From Anaerorhabdus sp964386325 (GTDB lineage: Bacteria; Bacillota_I; Bacilli_A; Erysipelotrichales; Erysipelotrichaceae): a DNA stretch of 64,000 nucleotides. Both the position numbers and the translations under genes were made by a program. The first letter of the stretch is position 1; every line of letters begins with the position of its first letter. The stretch covers positions 42,682-106,681 of the forward strand of contig CAYLQY010000009.1 of assembly GCA_964386325.1 (NCBI GenBank), in the 5' to 3' direction. Below are positions 35,249 to 44,777 of this stretch, piece by piece. The notes beneath the pieces were generated by a model. It saw only the letters and a list, made by a program, of their open reading frames with translations, did not search any database and was not told the origin of the DNA.

Positions 35249-37432
35249 TTATTTTTTAAATTTAACTGTTACTTTGAAATAGTCACCGTCAGTTTCAATG
35301 GATAGTTTACCGTCTTGTGCTTCAGTGAAACCTTTTGAAATCGCAAGCCCTAGTCCTGATCCTTCAGAATTTCTTGATTTATCACCGCGTACAAATCGCT
35401 CTACTAAGTCATTTGGATCAAATGTAATTTCTTCACTTGATACATTTCGAATAGAGAATTCCATACCTCTTTCATCTTCTGTAACCTTAACATATACCCT
35501 TGTACCCGAAACAGAATATTTAATTGCATTGTTGAATAGGTTTTCGATAATACGATATGTTTTATGCGCATCCAACCGTAGTATCATCTTCTCATTTTCA
35601 AAATCGGTTTTGAATGTTAATCCCGATTTATCAATTTGTGGAGCCAGTTCAAACAATGTTTGATTAATTAAGGAAACAATATCTACATCAACAATGTCTA
35701 ATCTTATATCACCGCTATTTGCTTTACTTACTTCAAACAAATCTTCAATTAAATGCTTTAATCGTAATGAACTTCTTTCTACAGTATCTAAATAATCCTT
35801 TTTCTTTTCTTCATCAGTTTCTTTCTTTAATAAATCAACATAAGAAATTAATGAAGTAAGAGGTGTTTTTAAATCATGTGATACATTCGAAATTAGTTCG
35901 GTTTTCATTTTCTGACTCTTAGTTTCTTCATCTATCGCAATTTTAAATCCAATTCGAATATCTTCTAATTCATTTTTTATTGGTTCAAATACTCCTAATT
36001 CTTCTGTAATATCAGTTTCTAAATCACCTTGTGATAAGCGTTTTGTACATGTGAGTAGTTGTGTGTAATTTTTTTGTATCTCTTTGAATATTTTAAGAAT
36101 GAGTACAAATAACACTATTGAGTAAATTAAAGCACCCCAAAATACATCATTAAAAATCCAGAAAATACTACATAGAATAAATACATTTACAGCGAGAATA
36201 CCAATTAGTTTTAAATAAGACTCTTTTGAAAGTTGTATTGTTAAACAATCATAGAACCATTGTTTAAGCGTTCTATATATGCCTTTGACTATTTCTTTTG
36301 TTTTAATTTTTCTTAAATTTTCTTTGATACCATCTGCAAAAATTGTCTTTATCCAATAAACAGATACAACAATGCCATAGCCCATAACTATAGCTGCAGT
36401 AAAGGCAAGAATAAACGCTAGGATATAATTGAGTAAACCTGCATCTGCCATTACACTCTCTGTAACACTATAGGATAAATTATTATAAAAACTTAGTGGT
36501 ATATTAATAAGCATTATTCCTGTGAACACAATTAGAATTCTTAATTCCCAACATGAATTATCTAACCAATGAGCCGCAAATGATTCTCGAATCTTTTTGA
36601 TTGGATAAATAAAGGCAAATAATACCATCGCAAAGACTGTATAGAGAAGATTGGTTTCACCAAGGTAATAAATACTTTGTTGAGATACTAAAGTGTAATC
36701 AATATAATTTATGACATTGTCATTTGGTGCAAGTGATTCTGGTATTCCAAATATCACTGTACAATTCACAAGTTTTGGAAGTTGATATTCAATTTCTAAA
36801 CCACTATAATCGGCATATTCACCTGTTATATCATCACCTTGTAAAAACCATTTAGACGCATCATTAAAAATTGTTAAAAAAGGATCAATGTATATATTCG
36901 CTTCTCCATCCAGCTCTTTAACTGTTTGATTACCCTCCGCATCAAAATCAACACGATACCAGAATTGATAGTTTTTTTCACTTGCATCATTTATAGTATC
37001 TGGTAAATTTGATGAACGTTCTAGATATGTTTTCTGTCCTGTATCATTATTGATATACACGGCTTGTAGTCCACGAATATCACTAATTTTCGACACTACA
37101 TTATTAAGGATATACTCATTCAATCGATTTTTATAACTATATCGATCCGTTCCTTGAATCATTGCCCCATTTTCTTCTTTAAATTCAATTTTAAAAACAT
37201 CCGTATAATATATAAAACTATTTAATTTCATTTGATCAGAACAATAGAGTTCAAATGCTGTATCGTTTAATAAACTTTCTAGTTGTTGATTATTTCTAAA
37301 TGCTGCTTTATCTACAGAGTTATTTTGATCACTTGCTTCTCCAGCACTTATCGATAACACACCTAGTGAGATAATCACAATAATGGATAAGAAAATAAAG
37401 AGTTGTTTACATGTTTTATCTATTCTTTTCAT
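35249..37432 (-). CDS. Membrane sensor histidine kinase
   Basis: A 727-residue protein. One span near residues 11-30, an extracellular region to about 265, then about six further spans to about 450 (LLYTVFAMVLFAFI, LRILIVFTGIMLINI, ILAFILAFTAAIVMGYG, LIGILAVNVFILCSIFWI and following). The kinase core has the phospho-acceptor His in NVSHDLKTPLTSLISYV, N-box ENLFNNAIKYS and G-box GSGLGLAISKGF. It phosphorylates the response regulator encoded 3 bp upstream. The external ligand is unknown; the operon (TVP38 protein, glycosyltransferase) suggests an envelope signal (inference). Confidence 0.92.
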   Translation of the reverse strand: MKRIDKTCKQLFIFLSIIVIISLGVLSISAGEASDQNNSVDKAAFRNNQQLESLLNDTAFELYCSDQMKLNSFIYYTDVFKIEFKEENGAMIQGTDRYSYKNRLNEYILNNVVSKISDIRGLQAVYINNDTGQKTYLERSSNLPDTINDASEKNYQFWYRVDFDAEGNQTVKELDGEANIYIDPFLTIFNDASKWFLQGDDITGEYADYSGLEIEYQLPKLVNCTVIFGIPESLAPNDNVINYIDYTLVSQQSIYYLGETNLLYTVFAMVLFAFIYPIKKIRESFAAHWLDNSCWELRILIVFTGIMLINIPLSFYNNLSYSVTESVMADAGLLNYILAFILAFTAAIVMGYGIVVSVYWIKTIFADGIKENLRKIKTKEIVKGIYRTLKQWFYDCLTIQLSKESYLKLIGILAVNVFILCSIFWIFNDVFWGALIYSIVLFVLILKIFKEIQKNYTQLLTCTKRLSQGDLETDITEELGVFEPIKNELEDIRIGFKIAIDEETKSQKMKTELISNVSHDLKTPLTSLISYVDLLKKETDEEKKKDYLDTVERSSLRLKHLIEDLFEVSKANSGDIRLDIVDVDIVSLINQTLFELAPQIDKSGLTFKTDFENEKMILRLDAHKTYRIIENLFNNAIKYSVSGTRVYVKVTEDERGMEFSIRNVSSEEITFDPNDLVERFVRGDKSRNSEGSGLGLAISKGFTEAQDGKLSIETDGDYFKVTVKFKK

Positions 37433-37435
37433 TCT

Positions 37436-38134
37436 CTACCCCTTATCTATTTTATATCCAACACCCCATACTACTTTTAGATATCTTGGATTTCTTGGAT
37501 CTATTTCTATTTTTTCGCGAATATTTCTTATATGCACCATAACGGTGTCCGTTGCGATTGCATCTTCATTCCAAACTTGTTCATAAATTGATTCTAAGCT
37601 ATAAACACGTCCGGGATTTTTTATCAGTAGTAACAGTATTTTAAATTCTATAGGAGTACACTTTACTAGTTCTCCATCGACTTTCACTTCTTTTGTATCT
37701 TCATTTACTTCTAATCCACCAACGACATAATTACATGATGATTCTTGTTCAATAACTTTATTAAGAAAACGATTGTATCTTCTTAATTGGGAGTTAACAC
37801 GTGCCAATAATTCCATCGGTGTAAAGGGTTTTGTGACATAATCATCAGCCCCCATATTTAAGCCTGTAATCTTATCTAATTCTTCTGATTTCGCTGATAA
37901 GATTAAAACTGGAAAATCATACTCTTCTCTTAGTTTCATAATCATTGTTAGACCATCCATTTCAGGCATCATCATATCAACGATTGCAAGATGAATTTCA
38001 TTCTTACTAATGACTTCCAATCCTTCTTTTCCATTGTATGCCCGTAACACTTCATAGTTTTGACTTTTGAGATAAATCTCTATCGCATTGCCAATTTCTA
38101 TATCATCCTCTACTACCAGTATTCTATCTCCCAT
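37436..38134 (-). CDS. OmpR/PhoB-family response regulator
   Basis: A 232-residue DNA-binding regulator. The receiver has VVEDDIEIGN, the phospho-acceptor Asp in LAIVDMMMPEMDG (about residue 53) and KPFTPMELLARV; the C-terminal winged helix has CTPIEFKILLLLIKNPGRVYS and VMVHIRNIREKI. It sits between a glycosyltransferase gene and its cognate kinase on one transcript. Confidence 0.95.
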   Translation of the reverse strand: MGDRILVVEDDIEIGNAIEIYLKSQNYEVLRAYNGKEGLEVISKNEIHLAIVDMMMPEMDGLTMIMKLREEYDFPVLILSAKSEELDKITGLNMGADDYVTKPFTPMELLARVNSQLRRYNRFLNKVIEQESSCNYVVGGLEVNEDTKEVKVDGELVKCTPIEFKILLLLIKNPGRVYSLESIYEQVWNEDAIATDTVMVHIRNIREKIEIDPRNPRYLKVVWGVGYKIDKG

Positions 38135-38144
38135 ATAACCCTCA

Positions 38145-39005
38145 CTAATTCTTATTTATTGTCAATTGTATGTTGTCCTTTTTCATAATTGAATGTAAAA
38201 CTTTCCCATCAAAATCCATGTGTCTTACTAAACTCAAAAGTGCTATTAGCTTATTTCTAGTCAACATATGCTTAACTTCTTTTTCTAATGTTGGGTCAAA
38301 CTCTAAAATATTTCTTGCTTGACTCTCAAATGATTGTATCATATATGGAAGAATTTCTGTACGCAATGAGTGTGTAATACTGTTTTTTGCTTGTACATTA
38401 TAGTGATATAAAATATCTGTAATAATGACTGTTTTCTTGCTTTCAATTAATACTCTATGTACTGTTGAAACATCTTCAAAAAGCTCTCCTACTGGAAAAT
38501 AAATGCCTTTCCATATTGATCTGCGGTATAATTTTCCCCACGAGAAATTACGAATTTTAGTATCTTTCAATAAATATTTCATTACTTCTCTACGACTTGG
38601 AATCATTTCTTTCTCCACCGTATTTTTTAAACCAAATACACCATTGAAGTCATTGCCACAAATTACAACATCACTTTCATATTGTTCAAGTTTATTCACC
38701 ATAATTTCTAACATGTTTTCACTAATCATATCATCTGCATCCACAAACATAATATAGTCACCTGTTGCCTGCTTTAGTAAAGTATTGCGGGTAGCCGCAA
38801 CACCTTGGTGTTCACAATTATAGACTTGTAGTTTATTCACAAAGTGTTTCTTATATTTCTCTAATCGACTTTCAGTTAAATCCGTAGAACCATCATTTGC
38901 TACGATAATTTCAAAGTCTTGAAATGTTTGTTTCATGATTGAACGAATACAATTATAGATTGTATCCTCTGAATTATAAACTGGCACTAAAACACTAACT
39001 TTCAT
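38145..39005 (-). CDS. Family 2 glycosyltransferase
   Basis: A 286-residue GT-A enzyme: VLVPVYNSEDTIYNCIRSIMKQTF, IVANDGSTDLT and the metal site MFVDADDMIS. The C-terminal part is helical. It lacks membrane spans and probably adds a sugar to a cell-surface polymer or lipid; acceptor unknown. It is co-transcribed with the TVP38-like protein (1-bp gap) and the two-component genes. Confidence 0.9.
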   Translation of the reverse strand: MKVSVLVPVYNSEDTIYNCIRSIMKQTFQDFEIIVANDGSTDLTESRLEKYKKHFVNKLQVYNCEHQGVAATRNTLLKQATGDYIMFVDADDMISENMLEIMVNKLEQYESDVVICGNDFNGVFGLKNTVEKEMIPSRREVMKYLLKDTKIRNFSWGKLYRRSIWKGIYFPVGELFEDVSTVHRVLIESKKTVIITDILYHYNVQAKNSITHSLRTEILPYMIQSFESQARNILEFDPTLEKEVKHMLTRNKLIALLSLVRHMDFDGKVLHSIMKKDNIQLTINKN

Positions 39006-39006
39006 A

Positions 39007-39705
39007 TTAAATTTCTCCCTTTAATCGATTCATTGTTGTAACTTTTCTATAAACTAGAATTCCCACTATGCTAATCAGAAGTGTAATTCCATAAATAATG
39101 AATGCTGATGTAAAATCTTGTCCCATCAGTTTCTCCCCAGCAATTGTCGAAGTAATTACTGAAGGAATTCTTGCAAATGTTGTGATTGCTACAAATTTCA
39201 TTGTATTTATTTTTGTAATCAACCCTGCAAAATAAGTAATAAAATCTTTGGGTGTTCCTGGAATGAAGAAAATCATAAATACAAGAGGATAAAACTTTTG
39301 TTCACTCTTCAAGAAAGATAAGCTATCTATTTTTTCTTTAGGCATAAAGTGTTCAACCATGTTGCTACCGTATTTTTTCACGAGTGTTAAAATACAATAT
39401 GTTGCAAGTCCTGAACCTAATAAACAAAGAAACATTCCTTCCCATGTTCCAAATGCCACCCCAGCTCCCACTTCTATAATTTCACCAGGTAGAAACGCTA
39501 CGAGCACTTGTAGAAACATCATTAGAACTAATGCTACTCGTCCGAATACGCCAAATTTATCTAACCATGTCTTAAAGTTTTCTGGATTTGATGCAATACT
39601 TGTAAAGAACACAAATACAGCTGCTCCTAAAGCAATGATAAAGAACAATCCACCTATAATAGAAACTATTTTTAATACTTGATATACTCTCTCTTGTTTA
39701 TTCAT
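39007..39705 (-). CDS. TVP38/TMEM64 (DedA-superfamily) membrane protein
   Basis: A 232-residue protein with five or six spans and the VTT-domain signature FLPGEIIEVGAGVAFGTWEGMFLCLLGSGLATY and IPGTPKDFITYFAGL. Family members are proposed lipid scramblases/transporters; bacterial relatives handle undecaprenyl phosphate or phosphatidylethanolamine. First gene of the four-gene operon. Confidence 0.88.
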   Translation of the reverse strand: MNKQERVYQVLKIVSIIGGLFFIIALGAAVFVFFTSIASNPENFKTWLDKFGVFGRVALVLMMFLQVLVAFLPGEIIEVGAGVAFGTWEGMFLCLLGSGLATYCILTLVKKYGSNMVEHFMPKEKIDSLSFLKSEQKFYPLVFMIFFIPGTPKDFITYFAGLITKINTMKFVAITTFARIPSVITSTIAGEKLMGQDFTSAFIIYGITLLISIVGILVYRKVTTMNRLKGEI

Positions 39706-39870
39706 ATCTAACCTCTTTATGTTATTAATGATAGGCGATAGATATAAAGAAACTTATTAGGTATTTCTAAAGACTTTCTTAAGATTTATATTTATTATGC
39801 TAAAAACTATCCATTTTAGTTGTTGTATACTGCATCATTCATCTTTATACTGTTTGTATGAGGTGAATTT

Positions 39871-40629
39871 ATGATTGCATTACTTGTCGCATTATGTGCA
39901 TCCATTGTTGGTGCAATATCTGGTATAGGCGGAGGCGTTATTATTAAGCCCTTACTTGACTTATCTGGTAATTATTCCACTGCCGCTATCAGTATATTAT
40001 CTTCTGCTACAGTATTTTCCATGTCAGCATCAGCATTATTTAAACATTATCGGTTGCATACTAAATTTGATATCAAGTTTGCATCATATATCGCCATTAG
40101 TTCAATGATTGGTGGATTACTAGGACAGTCTTTATTATCTAGTCTATTGAAGTTTGATAATATTCCAATTAAGCAAATTCAAAATCTAGTATTAATGATT
40201 CTATTAATTATTGTTTTAATCTATATGAATAAATTCAAAGAGAAATATCATTGGCATTTAAAAAGTCCTGTTGCTCCTATTCTAGTTGGTATTTTCTTTG
40301 GTTTTCTTTCTGCTTTCCTTGGAATTGGTGGAGGTCCAATCAACTTGGTCGCTCTTACTTTGTTTTTCTCAATGAACACAAAAGCTGCTTCTGTTATTTC
40401 AGTCTTTATGATTTTCTTCTCTCAAGCATCAAAATTATCACAGGTTTTGTTAACAAAAAGTTATGTTGGTCTTGATTTAACTGCATTACTTTATATGATT
40501 CCTGCTGGTATTATTGGTGGACTAATAGGTTCTAAGTTGAATCACCAATTTACTGAGAAACAAATTCATAATTTATTTAATATCGTATTATGCTTTGTAA
40601 TTGTTACTACTGCAATTAATTTATTCTAA
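39871..40629 (+). CDS. TSUP (TauE/SafE) family permease
   Basis: A 252-residue protein with about eight spans and the two family repeats GAISGIGGGVIIKPLLD and SAFLGIGGGPINLVALTLFF. TSUP proteins export or import sulphur or organic anions such as sulphite, sulphoacetate or taurine-derived compounds. No sulphur gene is adjacent, so the substrate is unknown. GAGGTGAA ribosome binding site. Confidence 0.9.
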   Translation: MIALLVALCASIVGAISGIGGGVIIKPLLDLSGNYSTAAISILSSATVFSMSASALFKHYRLHTKFDIKFASYIAISSMIGGLLGQSLLSSLLKFDNIPIKQIQNLVLMILLIIVLIYMNKFKEKYHWHLKSPVAPILVGIFFGFLSAFLGIGGGPINLVALTLFFSMNTKAASVISVFMIFFSQASKLSQVLLTKSYVGLDLTALLYMIPAGIIGGLIGSKLNHQFTEKQIHNLFNIVLCFVIVTTAINLF

Positions 40630-40643
40630 TTCTTATAAATATA

Positions 40644-40688
40644 AAATGTGTCCTCTATTCATGTAACCTTTGAATAGAGAACACATTT
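40644..40688. terminator. Bidirectional terminator between TSUP and nitroreductase genes
   Basis: AAATGTGT-CC/AA-TCTATTC type stem: CTCTATTC pairs with GAATAGAG and AATGTGT with ACACATT, ending in TTTTTATTTTTT. Confidence 0.88.
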
Positions 40689-41420
40689 TTATTTTTTCCA
40701 CTCTTGAATTGCTTTATGGAGAGATCTTCCCATTTCTTTAAAGAAATCAGAATTAATCTTACGATTATAAAACCGATTAATCCAATCTTTTGTTTCTTCC
40801 ATTGTTCCTATTGAAAACATTTCTTTGATTTCATCATCACTCAATTCTTGATATGTATTTTCACATACATTATATTTGTTTGCATATCGCCTTCTTGGAG
40901 GTACCTCTGTTTCATTTTGTTTATACCCAAGCACTAACATGCAACAAGGAAATACATACTCTGGTAAATGCAAAAGTTCTTGATGTATTTCCAAGTTTTC
41001 CATAATGTCACCAATATAACACGTGCCAATTCCTAAACTTTCAGCCGCTACTACAGCATTTTGTGCCGCAATCACTGCATCTTGCATACTTAAAATAAAG
41101 TCTGCTTCATCAATACATTTATCTTCTTCTTTTTTTGCACCAAAAAGTTTAAAAGCACGATTCCATTTGCTCATATCATTACAGAAAACTAGTATATGAC
41201 TTCCTTCTTGAATAAATTGTTGATTATCACAAGTAACACTTAATCGATCCTTAAGATTTTGGTCAGTAATATTTATAATTGTATACATTTGCATATTTCC
41301 AGCACTTGGTGCCTGTTTTGCACATGCAATGATACAATCCATCTCTTCCTTTGAAATCGGTTTTGATGAAAATTTACGAAGTGAAGTTCTTTTTAATAAT
41401 AAATCGACTGTTTTATTCAT
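40689..41420 (-). CDS. Nitroreductase family oxidoreductase (FRP/NfsA-like)
   Basis: A 243-residue FMN protein: RTSLRKFSSKPISKEEMDCIIACAKQAPSAGNMQMY and ESLGIGTCYIGDIMENLEIHQELLHLPEYVFPCCMLVLGYK, with C-terminal PPRRRYANKYNV. It resembles NADPH-dependent NfrA/FRP reductases. Substrate unknown. Single gene with GGGAGGA ribosome binding site. Confidence 0.9.
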   Translation of the reverse strand: MNKTVDLLLKRTSLRKFSSKPISKEEMDCIIACAKQAPSAGNMQMYTIINITDQNLKDRLSVTCDNQQFIQEGSHILVFCNDMSKWNRAFKLFGAKKEEDKCIDEADFILSMQDAVIAAQNAVVAAESLGIGTCYIGDIMENLEIHQELLHLPEYVFPCCMLVLGYKQNETEVPPRRRYANKYNVCENTYQELSDDEIKEMFSIGTMEETKDWINRFYNRKINSDFFKEMGRSLHKAIQEWKK

Positions 41421-41485
41421 TAATATCCTCCCAACTATTTACTATAGTTTATCAATTGTTCTACTAGTTGCCTAGTACAAAAAGA

Positions 41486-41505
41486 AAAAGAGACAATGTC
41501 TCTTT
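41486..41505 (-). terminator. Terminator of glmU-prs
   Basis: AAAAGAGACA / TGTCTCTTTT perfect palindromic stem directly after prs; U-tract on the minus strand. Confidence 0.85.
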
Positions 41506-41508
41506 TAA

Positions 41509-42471
41509 CTAATCATTTTTTGGTGCAAACAAATCATATACATCTGATACTGGGCAATGCGTTTGAATTGCTTCAATTGTTTTTGAAATCATATATGCAA
41601 CTGATAATGAAGTAATCTTTGTAGTTCTTTCTTTGCTTTCTTGAGGGAGAGGGATTGTATTTGTGATAACCATTTCTTTAATTGGAGAATTCTCAATTCT
41701 TTCAATTGCGGGACCAGAAAGGACACCATGAGTACATGCACAATAAATCTCTTTAGCACCCTTATCTTTTAAAATATTTATACTTGCTACTAAGCTTCCA
41801 GCTGTATCAACGATATCATCAATTACGATTACTGTTTTGCCTTCAACTTCCCCAATTACATTCATAGCTTCTGCTACATTAGGTTTAGGGCGGCGTTTGT
41901 CAACGATCGCTAATGGCGCACCAATAGCATCCGCCAATTTACGTGCACGTGTAGTTCCCCCATGATCTGGTGAAACAACAACAACATCTTCCAATGCTTT
42001 TGATTTAAAGTATTGTCCAATCATTGGAACAGCTGTTAAATCATCAATAGGTACATTGAAGAAACCTTGGATTTGAGATGCATGTAAGTCAATTGTGATT
42101 AAACGATTCGCTCCTGCAACTTGTAATAAATCCGCAACAAGTTTTGCAGTGATTGGTTGACGAGCTCTTGCTTTTCTATCTTGGCGTGCATACCCATAAT
42201 AAGGCATAACGACATTGATTTCGCCAGCACTTGCACGTTTACAAGCATCAATACAAATTAACACTTCCATTAATCTTTCTGTTACTGGTGCACATGTTGA
42301 TTGAACAATATAAACTGAACGTCCACGTACAGTTTCTTCTGGTTCTACTAAAATTTCTCCATCCGCAAAATGTTTAACACTAATTTTACCTAAAGGTAAG
42401 TTCAAGTGGTCTACTATTTCATTAGCGAGATCAACACTTGATGTTAATGCAAATACAATCGTCTCATTCAT
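41509..42471 (-). CDS. prs: Ribose-phosphate pyrophosphokinase
   Basis: A 320-residue cytosolic enzyme that makes PRPP from ribose-5-phosphate and ATP. Class I signatures: FADGEILVEPEETVRGRSVYIVQSTC, PYYGYARQDRKARARQPITAKLVADL, VVSPDHGGTTRAR and the PRPP loop VIVIDDIVDTAGSL. It follows glmU by 17 bp; glmU-prs is the common order in Bacillota. Confidence 0.97.
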   Translation of the reverse strand: MNETIVFALTSSVDLANEIVDHLNLPLGKISVKHFADGEILVEPEETVRGRSVYIVQSTCAPVTERLMEVLICIDACKRASAGEINVVMPYYGYARQDRKARARQPITAKLVADLLQVAGANRLITIDLHASQIQGFFNVPIDDLTAVPMIGQYFKSKALEDVVVVSPDHGGTTRARKLADAIGAPLAIVDKRRPKPNVAEAMNVIGEVEGKTVIVIDDIVDTAGSLVASINILKDKGAKEIYCACTHGVLSGPAIERIENSPIKEMVITNTIPLPQESKERTTKITSLSVAYMISKTIEAIQTHCPVSDVYDLFAPKND

Positions 42472-42488
42472 TTTCAGTTTTACTCTCC

Positions 42489-43844
42489 TTATTTGTTTTT
42501 GTATTTAGTTCCATAACCTGGTTTGTTTTCTTGACGGCAACGACCAATGGCCATATCCCCATCTGGAACATCTTTCGTTGCGGTTGAACCAGCAGCTACT
42601 ACGGCATTTTCTCCAACAGTTACTGGCGCAATCAAGTTTACATTACTTCCAATAAACGCTCCATCTTTTACAACTGTACGGAATTTATTTTTACCATCGT
42701 AATTTACTGTTACGACACCACAACCAATATTAACTTTACTTCCGATGTCACTATCGCCAATATATGTTAAGTGCGCACAGCGGCTATCAAACCCAAAATT
42801 TGTATTTTTAAACTCTACAAAATTACCGATTCTATTTTTACTTTCTACAACTGAGTGCATACGCAAATGCGCGAATGGTCCAATTGTACAGTTATCTTTG
42901 ACTTCACTATCTGTGATTCTAGAACTATCAATTACACAATCTTTTCCAATTATTGCATTTACGAGAAAACTTTGTGGAAGAATTGTTGTTCCTCTTTGAA
43001 CTATTGTAGTACCTTCTAGATATACATTTGGATAGAGTACTACTTCTGCATCCAGTTTTACATCTGCGCCAATATAAGTCGCATCTGGATTAATCATCGT
43101 AACACCTTTTTTCATCCATTCTCTATTGATACGTTTTTGCATTTCTTGATTTGCACGAGCTAATTCAACTTTGTCATTTACTCCTGCAACCTCTTCGTTA
43201 TCTTTTGCGATAACAGCTTTAACTTTTAAGCCCTTTTTATTTAATATCTCAACTAAGTCAGTAATATAGTATTCACTTTGAGCATTGTTGTTTTGAATAT
43301 CTTTTAGGTTTGAAAAGAGAGTTTCATTATCAAACGCATAGATACCTGTATTAATCTCATTTATCTTTTTTTCTTCTTCAGTACAATCTTTGAATTCAAT
43401 AATACGTTGAATAAATCCATTTTCATCACGAATAATTCTTCCATATGCGCTTGGATCTTCTAAGATTGCAGTTAAGACAACCATTTTTGCATCTTTTACT
43501 TCTTTATATAGTTCTTTAAATGTGTCTGCGGTTAGACACGGACAATCTCCATTTACTACAAGCGTTTCGCCTTGAACATCTTCACATTGTTTCGCTTGCA
43601 TTACTGCATGCCCTGTTCCTAATTGAGGTTCTTGTAAAGCAAATTCAGTTTTTCCTTCCATTGCTTTTTCAATTACTTCATGACCATATCCAACAACAGT
43701 AACTACTTTTTCAGCTCCTGCTAATTTAACAGTGTCAATCAAGTGTTCAACCATCGTTTTTTGACATACTTTATGCATAACTTTTGGTAAATCTGACTGC
43801 ATTCTTGTTCCTTTGCCTGCAGCCATCAGTATTGCAGATTTCAT
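42489..43844 (-). CDS. glmU: Bifunctional GlcNAc-1-P uridyltransferase / GlcN-1-P acetyltransferase
   Basis: A 451-residue enzyme for the last two steps to UDP-GlcNAc. The N-terminal pyrophosphorylase has MAAGKGTRMQSDLPKVMHKV, and the C-terminal left-handed beta helix acetyltransferase has RIGNFVEFKN and HLTYIGDSDIGSKVNIGCGVVTVNYDG. Operon with prs; functionally it uses the pathway started by glmS in the same window. Confidence 0.97.
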   Translation of the reverse strand: MKSAILMAAGKGTRMQSDLPKVMHKVCQKTMVEHLIDTVKLAGAEKVVTVVGYGHEVIEKAMEGKTEFALQEPQLGTGHAVMQAKQCEDVQGETLVVNGDCPCLTADTFKELYKEVKDAKMVVLTAILEDPSAYGRIIRDENGFIQRIIEFKDCTEEEKKINEINTGIYAFDNETLFSNLKDIQNNNAQSEYYITDLVEILNKKGLKVKAVIAKDNEEVAGVNDKVELARANQEMQKRINREWMKKGVTMINPDATYIGADVKLDAEVVLYPNVYLEGTTIVQRGTTILPQSFLVNAIIGKDCVIDSSRITDSEVKDNCTIGPFAHLRMHSVVESKNRIGNFVEFKNTNFGFDSRCAHLTYIGDSDIGSKVNIGCGVVTVNYDGKNKFRTVVKDGAFIGSNVNLIAPVTVGENAVVAAGSTATKDVPDGDMAIGRCRQENKPGYGTKYKNK

Positions 43845-43885
43845 AATTGTCCCTCCACCCTACTATTCTACTCAAAATCCGATCA

Positions 43886-43908
43886 TAAAAAAAGCCCAAA
43901 TAGGCTTT
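43886..43908 (-). terminator. Terminator after ispE
   Basis: Minus strand AAAAAGCC-TATTTG-GGCTTTTTTT. Confidence 0.85.
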
Positions 43909-43928
43909 TTATTTTCTTTTTTCGCTTT

Positions 43929-44777
43929 TTATCTATTTTTATCTCGAATTTTTGTTTTTCGGATAAAGCTTGCGATTTTTTTAATCTCTTTTGCTGCATT
44001 ATTTAAGCATTCTTCACTTCGCGTTAGTCCAAACACCGTTGAACCACTTCCAGACATGAGAACACCATCCATACCTAACTCAATCAATCGTTCTTTAATC
44101 TTTGCGATTTCCGGAACAAGTTTAAACGATGGTTGTTCAAGCGTATTTCCCAGAGAATGTATTATCCCTTCATAATCACCGAATTCTAACGCTTCCTTCA
44201 TCTTTAAACAATCCGGGTGATTAGCAGTATCAAAATCTAACATTTCAAAGGCTGTTTTGGTCGAAACTCCTTTATATGGTTTTACTAATAATACGTAAAA
44301 ATCCGTAATTGCTTCAAAAGTCATGATTTTCTCACCAATTCCTGAAACTAATGCCGGTTTATTAATACAGCAGAATGGAACATCTGCACCTACTTTTTTA
44401 GCAAGTTCAATCATCTTTTCTTTACTCATATTTATTTTTAATAAACGTTTAACAAGCCGAATTGCAGCAGCTGCATCCGCACTACCTCCGGCAAGCCCTG
44501 CTTGGGTAGGAATGTGTTTTTGTAGTACGATACTGAAATTCTCTTTGAACCCGTATTCACTTCTCAATACTTCTATGGCTTTAATGATTGTATTTTTCTC
44601 AGTCTTTGGTAAATATCCAGCATTACTCTCCATCGACATTTCTTCACTGATTTCCATGCTTAAAACATCATAAAATTCAAGCGGTACCATGATCATATTA
44701 AGTTCATGATAGCCATCTTCTCGACGTTTAACAACATCTAGACTCAAATTAATTTTTGCATAAGCTCTTTCTTTCAT
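43929..44777 (-). CDS. ispE: 4-diphosphocytidyl-2-C-methyl-D-erythritol kinase
   Basis: A 282-residue GHMP kinase of the non-mevalonate isoprenoid pathway. YAKINLSLDVVKRREDGYHEL is at the N-terminus, the ATP loop is PTQAGLAGGSADAAAA, and MSGSGSTVFGL is in the C-terminal domain. Its start ATGA overlaps the rsmA stop (4 nt), so it is coupled to rsmA, the usual neighbour in Bacillota. Confidence 0.96.
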   Translation of the reverse strand: MKERAYAKINLSLDVVKRREDGYHELNMIMVPLEFYDVLSMEISEEMSMESNAGYLPKTEKNTIIKAIEVLRSEYGFKENFSIVLQKHIPTQAGLAGGSADAAAAIRLVKRLLKINMSKEKMIELAKKVGADVPFCCINKPALVSGIGEKIMTFEAITDFYVLLVKPYKGVSTKTAFEMLDFDTANHPDCLKMKEALEFGDYEGIIHSLGNTLEQPSFKLVPEIAKIKERLIELGMDGVLMSGSGSTVFGLTRSEECLNNAAKEIKKIASFIRKTKIRDKNR